This document shows positions 28,978-38,106 of a stretch of 64,000 nt of DNA, in pieces. The stretch spans positions 2,480,001 through 2,544,000 of the forward strand of contig OZ241336.1 in the NCBI GenBank assembly GCA_965200115.1, in the 5' to 3' direction. This DNA is from JAPOUP01 sp026708635 (GTDB lineage Bacteria > Pseudomonadota > Alphaproteobacteria > Rhodobacterales > Rhodobacteraceae). A program made the translations under genes and the position numbers. The notes beneath the pieces were generated by a model. It searched no databases. It was not told the origin of the DNA and saw only the letters and a program-made list of their open reading frames with translations. Every line of letters starts with the position of its first letter. Positions within the stretch are counted from its first letter, which is position 1.

Positions 28978-29290
28978 GTGGTTAGGCAAGGGGCAGTGCG
29001 GGTTGCCACCGGAGGCCGCGTCATTCGGTTACCGACAGATTCAGCATGACCGCGAAATGCCACCAGCGACTGACTTGGTAAAACGTGCACCGAACCATAA
29101 GTGTTCCGCGGCCCCACGGAGCGCGGATCAACCCATCTCTATAGAATCCTCTTGCGCACGGAATTGATCTCGCTATTTTGCAGACTTACGCTGGGCGGAC
29201 CGGTTTTTGACCCGCTCACGTGAACGCGTTTGGTAAATGGCGTGCGAACCAAGCATCTGGACGGCCGCCCTGTGCAGACAAGGAAACGAC
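28978..29290. other. Leader region of rpmF
   Basis: These 313 bp before rpmF hold no gene. They likely carry the promoter of the rpmF-plsX-fabH run. Confidence 0.5.
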
Positions 29291-29500
29291 ATGGCTGTCC
29301 CCCAGAACAAGGTCACCAGATCACGCCGTAACATGCGTCGCAGCCACGATGCCCTGATTGCCGCGAATCCGACTGAATGTACCAACTGCGGCGAACTCAG
29401 ACGCCCCCACCACATATGCCCAGCCTGTGGACATTACAGGGACCGGGAGGTCGTGCCGATCGACACCGGGATCGACATCGAAGACGACGACCTGACGTAG
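29291..29500 (+). CDS. rpmF: Ribosomal protein bL32
   Basis: A 69-residue ribosomal protein with N-terminal MAVPQNKVTRSRRNMRRSHD and the zinc-ribbon Cys pairs CTNCGE and CPACG, so it is the zinc-binding form. The true start is at 29291, preceded by AAGGAAACG. Its position between yceD and plsX is classic. Confidence 0.97.
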   Translation: MAVPQNKVTRSRRNMRRSHDALIAANPTECTNCGELRRPHHICPACGHYRDREVVPIDTGIDIEDDDLT

Positions 29501-29524
29501 ACCGCTTGCGGCTTCATCGGGCGA

Positions 29525-30646
29525 ATGCTGGCATCCAAAGTAATTCCCGCCAAAGATGCAGGCGCAGATCGCGCCAGTCGCACGGTGATTTCAGTGGATG
29601 CAATGGGAGGCGATCGCGGGCCAGCGGCGGTGGTTTCCGGCTGCGCGCGTTTTGCCCGCAACACCGACGGGGTCGGATTCATTCTGCATGGGCCAAAGGA
29701 CGTGCTGGAAGGGCTGGTCTCCAGACGAAAGCCGCTCGCGGGACTGTGTAAGGTACGCCATTCCGACCGAACCGTCACCATGGACGCAAAGCCGTCGCAT
29801 GTGATGCGCAACGGCAAGGACACGTCGATGTGGTCCGCGATCGATTCCGTCCGGAATGGTGAGGCGGAAGCCTGCGTAAGCTGCGGAAACACCGGTGCCC
29901 TGATGGCCATCAGTATGATGCGCCTACGCAAACTCGACGGAATCAACCGTCCAGCCATCGCATGCCTTTGGCCACGCCGTGAAAAGGAGGGATTCAACAT
30001 AATGCTCGATGTCGGCGCGGACATACGCGCCGACGGCGACGACCTGCTTCAGTTCGCGTTGATGGGCACGTCCTACGCCCGCAACGGGCTCGAACTGGCC
30101 CGGCCCCGAGTTGGACTGCTGAATGTCGGAACAGAGGAGCATAAAGGCCGGGCGGAACTGAAAATCGCCAACGATCTGATAGCCGCCGCGGCGCCAGCGG
30201 GCGAATTCGACTACATTGGCTTCATCGAAGGGGGCGATATTCCCGCGGCACATGTCGACGTCATCGTCACTGACGGCTTCACCGGCAACGTAGCACTCAA
30301 AACGGCCGAAGGTACCGCCGACCAGATCCGCGAATTCCTCAGGTCGGCATTCGCGGCGACACCGCTGTCCCGAATCGCGGCGCTCATCGCGTATACCTCA
30401 CTGAACCGCCTGAGCAAACGCATCGATCCAAGACGGGTGAACGGTGGCGTTTTTCTAGGCCTGGACGGCATAGTAGTGAAAAGCCACGGTGGGGCCGACG
30501 CCAAAGGAACGGAAGCGGCGGTGAAACTTGCGTTCAACCTTGCCCGGTCAAGATTTAGCCAGCGCGTGGCCGCGCGGGTTGCATCCGCGACGGCCGTGCG
30601 TCAGGACCGATCCAATGGTCAATCCGGAAACGGTGCCGGCAAATGA
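29525..30646 (+). CDS. plsX: Phosphate acyltransferase PlsX
   Basis: PlsX makes acyl-phosphate from acyl-ACP for phospholipid synthesis. The 373-residue protein has ISVDAMGGDRGP near the N-terminus, SCGNTGALMA near 120, and VVKSHGGADAKG near the C-terminus. The first about 19 residues before ISVDAMGG are a non-conserved extension, so a GTG at 29584 is an alternative start. It overlaps fabH by 4 bp. Confidence 0.95.
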   Translation: MLASKVIPAKDAGADRASRTVISVDAMGGDRGPAAVVSGCARFARNTDGVGFILHGPKDVLEGLVSRRKPLAGLCKVRHSDRTVTMDAKPSHVMRNGKDTSMWSAIDSVRNGEAEACVSCGNTGALMAISMMRLRKLDGINRPAIACLWPRREKEGFNIMLDVGADIRADGDDLLQFALMGTSYARNGLELARPRVGLLNVGTEEHKGRAELKIANDLIAAAAPAGEFDYIGFIEGGDIPAAHVDVIVTDGFTGNVALKTAEGTADQIREFLRSAFAATPLSRIAALIAYTSLNRLSKRIDPRRVNGGVFLGLDGIVVKSHGGADAKGTEAAVKLAFNLARSRFSQRVAARVASATAVRQDRSNGQSGNGAGK

Positions 30647-31614
30647 CGAGGCGCGCGGTCGTTCGGGGGGTCGGGCACTACCTGCCCGAGCGTTTGGTTC
30701 CAAACCATGAATTTGAGGACAGCCTGGATACGACAGACGAGTGGATCCGTTCCCGAACCGGAATCGAGCGACGGCACTTCGTCACCGATGGCCAGGGCAC
30801 ATCGGACCTTGCTGTCCGGGCCGCGAGGGCCGCACTGCAAAGTGCGGAGCTTTCGGCGCAGGACGTTGATGCGATAGTCCTGGCCACTTCCACGGCCGAC
30901 CTGACGTTTCCGTCCACCGCCACGATGGTCCAGGCGCAGCTTGGTATGACGCGGGGCTTCGCATTCGATGTTCAGGCCGTCTGCGCGGGATTCATATACG
31001 CGTTGGCGAACGCCAACGCGCTGATAGTCTCCGGTCAGGCGAACCGCGTAATGGTCATCGGGGCGGAATCCTTCAGCCGCATAATGGACTGGACTGACCG
31101 CTCCACATGCGTGCTGTTCGGGGACGGTGCCGGCGCGATACTGATCGAGGGCCGGGAAGGCGAGGGAAACTCGGATGACCGCGGCATACTCTCAATGGAC
31201 CTGAACTCCGACGGGAGGTTCCGCGACATTCTCTATGTGGACGGTGGCGTCGCGACAGGTTCCATCGGCCACCTGAGGATGCAGGGTAAGGAGGTTTTCC
31301 GGCATGCGGTTGAGAAGCTGGTGTCGACCGCGAGAACGGCTGTCTCCAGAATTGGCCTCAATGAAGGGGACATCGACTGGATCGTTCCCCACCAAGCCAA
31401 CCTACGTATCATCAAAGCGACATCCCAGCGGTTGGGCCACTCCCTGGATGACGTGATCGTAACGGTCCAGGACCACGGGAATACCTCCGCAGCGTCGATT
31501 CCCCTAGCCCTTTCGGTCGGCGTGAACGATGGCAGGATCCGGAAGGGCGACCTGGTCGTTACGGAAGCGATTGGAGGCGGGCTTGCATGGGGGGCGGTGG
31601 TGTTGCGCTGGTGA
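30643..31614 (+). CDS. fabH: 3-oxoacyl-ACP synthase III
   Basis: FabH starts fatty-acid synthesis by condensing acetyl-CoA with malonyl-ACP. The 323-residue protein has the catalytic triad: Cys in FDVQAVCAGFIYAL (near 112), His in WIVPHQANLRI and Asn in QDHGNTSAASIPLAL. The ATGA overlap with plsX shows coupling. Full length for the family. Confidence 0.96.
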   Translation: MTRRAVVRGVGHYLPERLVPNHEFEDSLDTTDEWIRSRTGIERRHFVTDGQGTSDLAVRAARAALQSAELSAQDVDAIVLATSTADLTFPSTATMVQAQLGMTRGFAFDVQAVCAGFIYALANANALIVSGQANRVMVIGAESFSRIMDWTDRSTCVLFGDGAGAILIEGREGEGNSDDRGILSMDLNSDGRFRDILYVDGGVATGSIGHLRMQGKEVFRHAVEKLVSTARTAVSRIGLNEGDIDWIVPHQANLRIIKATSQRLGHSLDDVIVTVQDHGNTSAASIPLALSVGVNDGRIRKGDLVVTEAIGGGLAWGAVVLRW

Positions 31615-31707
31615 AGATACCGCATACCGCTTGCCAATGGGCAAACCGGCAATGCAGACTGCGAAGTGTCGAGAATCGTTTTTCACGTATCGACCCAAGG
31701 AGGCCCC

Positions 31708-32010
31708 ATGAGTGATAAAAGTCTAACCCGCATGGACCTGAGCGAGGCGGTGGTCAGGGAACTGGGAGTGTCACGCAGCGAAGCGAGCCAGCTCGTTGAA
31801 AGTGTGTTCCATCACGTGTCCGACGCTCTCGTCAGAGGGGAGTCGGTGAAAATCTCCACTTTCGGCACTTTCTCGCTGCGTGACAAGAACGCCAGGGTGG
31901 GCCGCAATCCGAAGACAGGTGTGGAGGTGGAGATCTCTCCGCGACGGGTTCTAAGCGTCCGCTTCTCACATCAGGTCAAGAGACGAATTGCCTCGGCCGC
32001 CAATCGCTAG
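31708..32010 (+). CDS. ihfA: Integration host factor subunit alpha
   Basis: A 100-residue HU/IHF protein that bends DNA. The start ATG at 31708 follows a strong AAGGAGG site. The family marks are SRSEASQLVESVFHHVSDAL and the beta-arm region RVGRNPKTGVEVEISPRRV with the conserved Pro (NPKTG) that intercalates DNA. It is followed by a MerR regulator, a common neighbour of ihfA. Confidence 0.95.
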   Translation: MSDKSLTRMDLSEAVVRELGVSRSEASQLVESVFHHVSDALVRGESVKISTFGTFSLRDKNARVGRNPKTGVEVEISPRRVLSVRFSHQVKRRIASAANR

Positions 32011-32022
32011 AGTGCCGGTGGA

Positions 32023-32775
32023 ATGGAAAAATCGCGCGACGCTTTGCGAACGATCAGTGAGGTTGCCGATCGGCTTGGTGTCCCGACACATGTCCTGCGG
32101 TTCTGGGAAAGTCGATTTTCCCAGGTACGGCCAATAAAGCGGGCGGGCGGGCGGAGGTATTACAGACCCTCCGATATAGCGCTTCTCGACGGTATCAGGC
32201 AACTTCTTCATGACGACGGCCTGACCATTCGCGGTGTCCAGAAAATTCTCCGAGAGCAAGGGATAAGTTCGGTTACGGCCATGGCGCCGCCCTTCGATCA
32301 CCCGACCGGTGACATGCCCGGAGAGGACTGCGGGGCCACCCGAATCGGGGCTGAACCGGAGGAAATGACGTCTGTTTCGGGCACCATGGCGGAGGCCGGA
32401 GCGTGTGGAGAGCCGGCCAGAGCCAATGCTTACCATGACTCCGGGACGGCACATGATCCCGAACGACAGATGGACCGCGATGACGATCCTGCGACCCGAT
32501 CACAAACGGCCGGGCAGGACAGGCGCATGGATGTCCGGCCCCAGGATAGGCCCGAACCGGCCGAGAGCCGTTCGGCAGCACCCGTCACATCCGAAAACGG
32601 TGAAGTCCGTCCGCAGGCCGTGGCCGGGTCCGGTGACCGGCAAGCAGGGAAAGTGGAAGTGAATGATCTCAGCGCCTTTCTGAGAATCTACGATAGACTT
32701 CTGGCGCTTCGTGAGCGCATGAGCCCCGTCTCCAAACGATCCGACGAAGGCCGGACTCACCGGGCCGACAACTGA
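32023..32775 (+). CDS. MerR-family transcriptional regulator
   Basis: The 250-residue protein starts with a MerR winged helix (residues 8-75: RTISEVADRLGVPTHVLRFW, then GGRRYYRPSDIALLDGIRQL). The rest is long, acidic and low-complexity, without cysteines placed for metal sensing, ending in a short helical segment (DLSAFLRIYDRLLALRERM). This type occurs after ihfA throughout Rhodobacterales and its target is not known to me. It starts 12 bp after ihfA. Confidence 0.9.
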   Translation: MEKSRDALRTISEVADRLGVPTHVLRFWESRFSQVRPIKRAGGRRYYRPSDIALLDGIRQLLHDDGLTIRGVQKILREQGISSVTAMAPPFDHPTGDMPGEDCGATRIGAEPEEMTSVSGTMAEAGACGEPARANAYHDSGTAHDPERQMDRDDDPATRSQTAGQDRRMDVRPQDRPEPAESRSAAPVTSENGEVRPQAVAGSGDRQAGKVEVNDLSAFLRIYDRLLALRERMSPVSKRSDEGRTHRADN

Positions 32776-32946
32776 CCGTCCCGATCCGGGTCAATTCCGG
32801 CAAAGCCTGTTTTCCACCCCGAAAGCGTTCATGCCGGAGAGAGTATCCCCCACGATCCGGCACCAACGGGCTTAGGGACAGACCAGACCCGCCGTCCGGC
32901 CACCCTTGCCATGCCTCAAAACTGTCTGGTAGAGAGGCCTCCATGT

Positions 32947-33023
32947 CGGGCTATGGCGCAGTCTGGTAGCGCATCCGTCTGGGGGACGGAAGGTCGCAGG
33001 TTCAAATCCCGCTAGCCCGACCA
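32947..33023 (+). tRNA. tRNA-Pro (anticodon GGG), CCA encoded
   Basis: A 77-base cloverleaf. The acceptor arms are CGGGCTA and TAGCCCG, the anticodon stem TCCGT/ACGGA encloses the loop CTGGGGG, giving anticodon GGG for proline codon CCC, and the T arm is GCAGGTTCAAATCCCGC-like. CCA follows directly. It is the last clearly conserved RNA gene before the accessory island, about 1.1 kb to its left. Confidence 0.95.
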
Positions 33024-33070
33024 AAGATTTTCCGCGCCCTGACGAAGGGCACCGTTATTCCGGAGGCGCT

Positions 33071-34150
33071 ATGCCGGGCACCGGGGTTCTTCCAATACAG
33101 GAACTGGAGGCGATGGTCGCGCGCGGCGAAGTCGCCGCCGACATTGCCATTGATCCAGGGCAGTTCCAGCCAGCCTCACTCGATCTGCGTCTCGGCTCGA
33201 TCGCGTATCGCGTTCGGGCCTCATTTCTTGTCGGTTCGGGCAAGAACGTTACCGAACGGCTGGCGGAATTCGAGATGCACCGCGTTGACCTGTCGGATGG
33301 AGCGGTGCTCGAAAAGGGATGTGTCTATGTGGCGCCGCTAATGGAACGTCTCTCACTTCCGCGAGGCATTCATGCGGTGGCGAACGCGAAGTCCTCCACG
33401 GGGCGTCTGGACCTGCTGACACGGACCATAACCGATGGCGGAGTGGAATTCGATCGAATCCCCGAAGGATATACCGGACGACTCTTCGCGGAGATTTGTC
33501 CGCGAAGTTTTTCGGTGTTGGTCAGGCCCGGCATGCGACTGAACCAGATCCGGTTCCGCAAGGGAAGCGCCCAGCTCTCGGACCGTGAGCTTCATGAGCT
33601 GCATGGAACCGTAGGGCTCGTGGACGGAAAGCCCGTGATCGGTAACGGATTGGGTTTCTCCGTCGACCTGCGCCCCGACTCCTCCGATCTGGTCGGCTAT
33701 CGCGCCAAACCTCACGCCGCCCTGATAGATCTGGACGGGACCAAACAATACGAAGCTTCCGAATACTGGGAGGAAGTCCGCACGTCCGCGGGCAGGATTA
33801 TTCTCGATCCCGGAGCGTTCTACATCCTCGTAAGTCAGGAGGCGGTGCATATACCCCCGGAGTACGCGGCCGAGATGGCGCCATACCTGGCGGTGTTCGG
33901 TGAGTTCCGGGTGCATTACGCCGGCTTCTTTGATCCGGGCTTCGGTCACACGGGAACGGGCGGAGGCGGTTCACGGGGCGTACTGGAAGTACGGTGTCAC
34001 GAAACGCCATTCGTTCTCGAGCACGGACAGGTTGTGGGGCGACTGGTCTATGAACGGATGACCGAACGCCCGCAGCGTCTGTATGGAACGGCAATCTCGT
34101 CAAACTACCAGGGTCAGGGACTGAAGCTAAGCAAACATTTTCGGCCATAG
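33071..34150 (+). CDS. dcd: 2'-deoxycytidine 5'-triphosphate deaminase, long alphaproteobacterial form
   Basis: The enzyme converts dCTP to dUTP. At 359 residues it is about twice the length of enterobacterial Dcd and corresponds to a duplicated trimeric dUTPase-like fold known in alphaproteobacteria. Motifs include IDPGQFQPASLDLRLG, ANAKSSTGRLDLLTRTITD and the second-half EFRVHYAGFFDPGFG. A CGGAGG site precedes the ATG. It is the last backbone gene before the island. Confidence 0.92.
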   Translation: MPGTGVLPIQELEAMVARGEVAADIAIDPGQFQPASLDLRLGSIAYRVRASFLVGSGKNVTERLAEFEMHRVDLSDGAVLEKGCVYVAPLMERLSLPRGIHAVANAKSSTGRLDLLTRTITDGGVEFDRIPEGYTGRLFAEICPRSFSVLVRPGMRLNQIRFRKGSAQLSDRELHELHGTVGLVDGKPVIGNGLGFSVDLRPDSSDLVGYRAKPHAALIDLDGTKQYEASEYWEEVRTSAGRIILDPGAFYILVSQEAVHIPPEYAAEMAPYLAVFGEFRVHYAGFFDPGFGHTGTGGGGSRGVLEVRCHETPFVLEHGQVVGRLVYERMTERPQRLYGTAISSNYQGQGLKLSKHFRP

Positions 34151-34282
34151 ATTGATCCCGCTCACCCGAATGCGGCACCCGAAAGATAACCCCGTCAAGG
34201 TCAGACCATCAATTGTTGTCGCATCCCCAATTGGCCCGGTGTGAGGAGTAATCCCAAGCCGCCTGGGGCAATGTCAGTTTTC

Positions 34283-34461
34283 TTTCCACTCTTTGGCTTG
34301 AAGCCTCCGACTTCAAGTCGGATACCGCTTCCAGCGAAAACGAATCGTGGCGGCCGGCCCGTCCCGTACCCCTCGGCCATCGTTACGCACGCACACTACC
34401 GAATTCCGTGCCGCCGTCATCCTGACCGCCGCGGTGAGGCCCCGTTCCCCTGAACTCCCCT
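34283..34461 (-). repeat. Dispersed repeat, copy A (possible IS200/IS605 right end)
   Basis: On the minus strand this about 180-bp unit runs from GAGTTCAGGGGAACGGGGCC to two small hairpins (CCGACTTGAAGTCGG and GGCTTCAAGCC). Copy B at 56229-56404 is roughly 85% identical by eye. The hairpin tail resembles right ends of TnpB-type elements, where a guide RNA is encoded, and a TnpB remnant lies in the same island. No tnpB is next to this copy, so this is inference. Confidence 0.5.
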
Positions 34462-34472
34462 CGGGGTCCGTG

Positions 34473-34913
34473 TCACCGAACGTTTTCCGCACCATCGTCC
34501 CGGGACCGCCGTCGGCGCCGGTCATGGACCGCGGCTCCCGGAAGAGAGCGTACCCTCGGATCCCCGATGACTTTGCCGGCGGCGATCGTCTCCCGTACCT
34601 CTTTCCGCGGATCGTTGACGGACATCACGATGTCCGCGCCGCCGCCGTTTACGGCCATTTCCACGGCGAGGGGTACTCCCCGGGTGGCGGGCATCGTGGG
34701 TCCCTTCCATGGTTATGGCCGCGTACCGCCGTGATCCCGTTTAGCCGGTCCGGCCCGACCGCGGCCCCGTCAAACGGTACGCGGTTCCGCGGGCGCGGCC
34801 CCCTGAAGGCGGTCACCGTGCCTTCGGGAGAGTACGGGACGAACCTGTCGCCACCCTTGCGCGCGTACTCCCTCACCGCCACGCTCTATCCCGCCAGTAC
34901 GTCCATGGCGTAA
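34473..34913 (-). pseudogene. Fragment of Rad50/SbcC-like ATPase, N-terminus
   Basis: The minus frame reads REYARKGGDRFVPYSPEGTV, then TAFRGPRPRNRVPFDGAAVG and LNGITAVRGHN, as in the N-terminus of Rad50/SMC ATPases just before the P-loop. The P-loop itself is lost. The frame then jumps to GGGADIVMSVNDPRKEVRET, a segment found again near 51050, 54770 and 56150. A probable GTG start lies at 34880. The gene is broken and internally deleted. Confidence 0.5.
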
Positions 34914-35107
34914 CGCACGCTCGACCCCGGGATCCGTCCCGCCGGAGCGGGCGACCGCCACCTTAACGGGTATGCGATGGGTGCGGGGGTCGCCGCCCTT
35001 CAGTCGGTACCGGCCCAAACGGGGGATGTGGAGCCGTCCATCCTCCACCCCCAAACCTCTCCGGTACGGTGAAAGACGGTTTGGTGAAGTGTTCCGTCTT
35101 ACGCTTC

Positions 35108-35132
35108 GGCGGTCCTTCGGGAAAGGACCGCC
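35108..35132. other. Perfect 10-bp hairpin
   Basis: Stem GGCGGTCCTT/AAGGACCGCC with loop CGGGA. A second, weaker hairpin (AAGACGG/CCGTCTT) lies just to the left at about 35072-35099. No T run on either strand. It may be the remains of an operon terminator or part of a mobile element end. Confidence 0.4.
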
Positions 35133-35319
35133 TGACATGACCCAACGAATGATTGCCGCTGGCCCTGACCCTGTCCGGACGGTCCGCGATACAGGTACCG
35201 TCAATGCCGCACGCCGACCGTGTCCGGACGCCGGACGACCGTACCCATGCCGCGGTCATTTCCGGAAGCATCGGATCCGATGACGGAATGACGCCTGAGC
35301 CGATGCGCGGCCCCGCGCC

Positions 35320-35614
35320 GGAAAACGCCGCCGCTCTCTCAGGGACCGGGATCGAGGACATTCCCGTCATGGACGTGTTCGGGTCTTCCATCGGCGACCC
35401 GCCGGGGGAGACGATCGCCTGGCGGCATCAGGGACATCATGCAGGGCATGGAGAGCATCCGTGACTCCGCTCCCGACAGACGGCGTACGAGCGTACGTCG
35501 GTCTCGCAGTCCACCGGGCGTGGACCGCGCCCCGAACCGTACCGGTTCCTCCGCCACCGCCATGCGCAGGCCCCCGGATCCGGAAGATCCGGTACCTTCC
35601 GCCGGCGGGCCCAT
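35320..35614 (-). pseudogene. Fragment of Rad50/SbcC-like ATPase, C-terminus
   Basis: The minus frame contains VRRLSGAESRMLSMPCMMSL, a variant of the ABC signature LSGGE of Rad50/SMC proteins, and after a frameshift EDPNTSMTGMS in the place of the Walker B region. It matches the copy near 55240-55330 (CLRGAESRRFSMLLMM, then VPDEPDANMDG). The coiled coil between N- and C-terminal parts is missing. Confidence 0.45.
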
Positions 35615-35793
35615 GACGAGGACGGAGATTCACGACGCCTGCGCGGGGTGCCGGTACCGGCTATGGCCACCATCGTTCCGCACGTTATCGTGGTCACTCC
35701 CGGTTGGGATGAGTGGCCGTACGATGCGTTGAGCGCAAATTGTTGTAAAGGCGGTACGTCAGAATCTGAACGTAACCGGAGTCAGACGAGGAG

Positions 35794-36669
35794 ATGACCA
35801 TGACCGACGGCAACGACGAAAGACGGAATGACGGTACCGGGACGGACACCGATGCGAACGCGGAGACCGCCAGCGGAGCCGCCGACACAAGGAGCCTCAT
35901 CAGGCCGGACCTGGCCAGGGGGTACGTCCGGGAGATCCTGGAGCGATGGGAGGACCCCAGGACCCTGTTCATCGACCCCGCCGCCGGGAAGGGGTCCTTC
36001 AAGGACCCCCTGGCCGAGGCGGGCCGTACGGTAAGGGGCGTGGATACGGACCCCCGCGCTGAGGGGATCCGCAGGTCGGGTTTCCTCGAATGCGAGGCCA
36101 TATTCCGGGGCATCCAGACCGCCACCGTGGTGCTTGGGTCCCCGCCGTTCGGCAGGAACGCGGGCACGGCGTTACGGTACTTCAATCACGCGGCCGACCA
36201 CGGCGCGGACGCGATCGCGTTCATCGTCCCCCGCTCGTTCCGCAAGCGGAGCCTGCAGAGGCGGCTGCACCCGCGCTACCACCTCCGGGTGAACGAGAAC
36301 GTCCCCAGGAACGCCTTCCTGCGTGACGGAGTCGCCCATGACGTGCCCCGCGCGTGACAGGTATGGACGAGGGGCGACTCCGACCGCGTGGTCGAGGACC
36401 CGCCGTCCGTCGGTCACCTGATCGAGTACGTCACGCCGGAGAAAGCGGATTTCGCGGTGCGTCGGGCGGGTCACGGCGCCGGCAACGTGCTGACGGAGAA
36501 CCTCGGTGACCTGTCCACGGGGACCACCTACTTCCTTCGCGAAGTGAGACCCGGCGTACGGGAGGCTTTGGCCGAGACCGACTGGACGGACGTGATCGGG
36601 CAGACGGCGGGGATCAGGTCACTGTCGAAGGAGGAAATCGCCTTCAGGCTGGGGGAGATTTTCGGGTGA
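35794..36669 (+). pseudogene. Class I DNA methyltransferase-like gene with in-frame TGA
   Basis: The first 187 codons encode a SAM-dependent methyltransferase: motif I FIDPAAGKGSFKDPLAEAG, then VRGVDTDPRAEGIRRSG, and motif IV VVLGSPPFGRNAG in the place of the usual NPPF/DPPY. A TGA at 36355-36357 follows HDVPRA, and the same frame continues without another stop as QVWTRGDSDRVVEDPP to SLSKEEIAFRLGEIFG (36669). A homologous C-terminus occurs at 50436-50618. The second ATG at 35800 is best spaced from GAGGAG. One nonsense change, or rarely readthrough, explains it. Confidence 0.7.
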
Positions 36670-36747
36670 GGGAGCGCGGGGTACGGGGTCATCCGTACCG
36701 AGACCGGTTCCGGCGCCTCCCGCGAGGACCGCGGGGAACCGCGGAAC

Positions 36748-36945
36748 GTCCTGAATTTCCCGCGGGACGGTGACGAGCTGGAGGGCAGGGGGGGCCTCGC
36801 TGCGGGCGCTGGAGCCGGAGGTGATGACGGCGGGGGATCTCGGTCGCCTGGTGGTCACGGTCCTGGGGATGGTCGCCGATATGGAACCCAGGTTCATCCG
36901 CGACCGCCGGCGCGCTTCGGGGGCCAGGGGGCCGGATCCTAAAAT
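36748..36945 (+). pseudogene. Serine resolvase remnant (central part)
   Basis: Plus-strand frames read VLNFPRDGDELEGR and, after a frameshift, SLRALEPEVMTAGDLGRLVV then TVLGMVADMEPRFIRDRRRA. This is the helix-E region of a Tn3-type resolvase (compare VFGAIAHFERRLISERT in the intact one at 38107). The catalytic N-terminus and the DNA-binding end are missing. Confidence 0.6.
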
Positions 36946-37074
36946 TAACGGGACTCAGAAAAGGGGACAACATCATCTATTTCAGGCAGAAGGGCTCTTC
37001 CTACGCGCCCATGCCGTCATCCGAACGATGGGTGATCCGGGTCAACCTCCTGACATCCTGCAGCGCCGGGCGGG

Positions 37075-37479
37075 TTGCCGATCACGTCGCAGCGCCAGAT
37101 TTTTGGCTCTAAAGCGAAAGAGAAAGCATACGATGTCGGAGAGGGAGAGGCCTGCCGCTCACCGGCTCACGCGGGGCCGACATTCAGCCACAATGAGATA
37201 ATGGGCTGCCGGGTGCGTGTCCAGGCGCCGGGCGCGGAGACGTATACGTGGGAGAACTGTTCCACGACGATGGCCGGCGCCGGGGACAACAAATACTGCT
37301 ATACCGTGCCGAACAGGAGATCCGATCCGGTGTGCGATACTAGGGCACAGTACACCTGCACTCCACCGGATAGCACCGGCACTCGCGTAACCCTCAGAGA
37401 CAACACGGAACACTACCGGGTCGTGAACAACCCACGCGCGATCTTCGAGGTCCAGTTCAATGGCTATGGGTGCGATTGA
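37075..37479 (+). CDS. Unrecognised small Cys-containing protein
   Basis: An open frame of 134 codons; the Met at 37201 is a likelier start, giving 92 residues. It has at least six Cys after that point (MGCRV, WENCSTT, KYCYTV, PVCDTR, YTCTPP, GYGCD) and a composition unlike the shadow frames around it. The end (AIFEVQFNGYGCD) and Cys spacing suggest a small secreted or disulfide-rich protein, but I see no signal peptide. No known domain. It could be an accessory gene carried between mobile pieces. Confidence 0.35.
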   Translation: MPITSQRQIFGSKAKEKAYDVGEGEACRSPAHAGPTFSHNEIMGCRVRVQAPGAETYTWENCSTTMAGAGDNKYCYTVPNRRSDPVCDTRAQYTCTPPDSTGTRVTLRDNTEHYRVVNNPRAIFEVQFNGYGCD

Positions 37480-37799
37480 CGGACGCGCGCGGGGCGGTCT
37501 CCGGACCGCCCGCACGTTCCCCGCGACGGCGGGACGCCTCCCGAACCGCCGTCAACTGACCGGCAATCAGTGAGGCATGGGGCGGGCCCTCCTCCGCCGC
37601 CGTCATGCGCCGGGGGCGCCGGTCAACCTCCCGCATGGTCGCGGGATACACCCGCAACGGGACCGCCGGGGAGGCGCTGCGGTACCTGTGAGGCCGCGCC
37701 CGGACGGCCCGTACCGCCCGGCGCGGACTCCGCACCTATCCTTTGGGCATGGGTGACGCGCCGGACAGTCACGAACCCGGCCGGCGGATCGCCGTGCCG

Positions 37800-37962
37800 G
37801 GGAGCGCAGGAAGTCGAGCGTGGCCCGGAGCCCGGGCCGGTCGCGGTGCGCTCCGGAGGCCTTTTCGGTGAAGATCCTCTCACAGCCCGCGGCCCGCAGC
37901 GCGTCCATCTGCAGGGCGGGGTTCTGGTCCATGGTCGAGACGCGGGCGTATCCGACGAGCAT
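37800..37962 (-). pseudogene. Truncated serine resolvase N-terminus
   Basis: The minus frame starts MLVGYARVSTMDQNPALQMD and continues with GCERIFTEKASGAHRDRPGL to about residue 53, the N-terminal catalytic part of a Tn3-type resolvase (Ser in ARVST). After FLRSP the sequence leaves the family. It is divergent from the intact resolvase at 38107 and separated by a palindrome. Confidence 0.7.
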
Positions 37963-38080
37963 GACGGTCTGTTCCTGAATCCCTTTTCCCGGACTGTAGG
38001 GGAACACGGTTTTCGGAACAAGGAAAACGTACGGGATTCCGGCGCCGTCGCCTGTGTTTCCGTCCGGGCCGCCGGACGTT

Positions 38081-38100
38081 CCCAAAACGAACGTTTTGGG
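38081..38100. promoter_or_regulatory. Palindrome between divergent resolvases (res or operator site)
   Basis: CCCAAAACGAACGTTTTGGG, with 9-bp perfect arms, ends 6 bp before the resolvase start. Tn3-type resolvases bind dyads (res subsites) between divergent genes, both for site-specific recombination and for self-repression. Only one subsite is evident. Confidence 0.6.
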
Positions 38101-38106
38101 GACACC

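Noticed and set aside
35794..36669. TGA read as tryptophan throughout the organism
   Set aside because: TGA ends many intact genes here, for example lptA, the MFS gene and recombinase-element genes, so it is a normal stop. The case is local.
37603..38085. Complete resolvase of 160 residues on the minus strand
   Set aside because: Only about 53 residues match the family. The upstream extension and everything after FLRSP are out of family, so I list it as a truncated gene starting at 37962.
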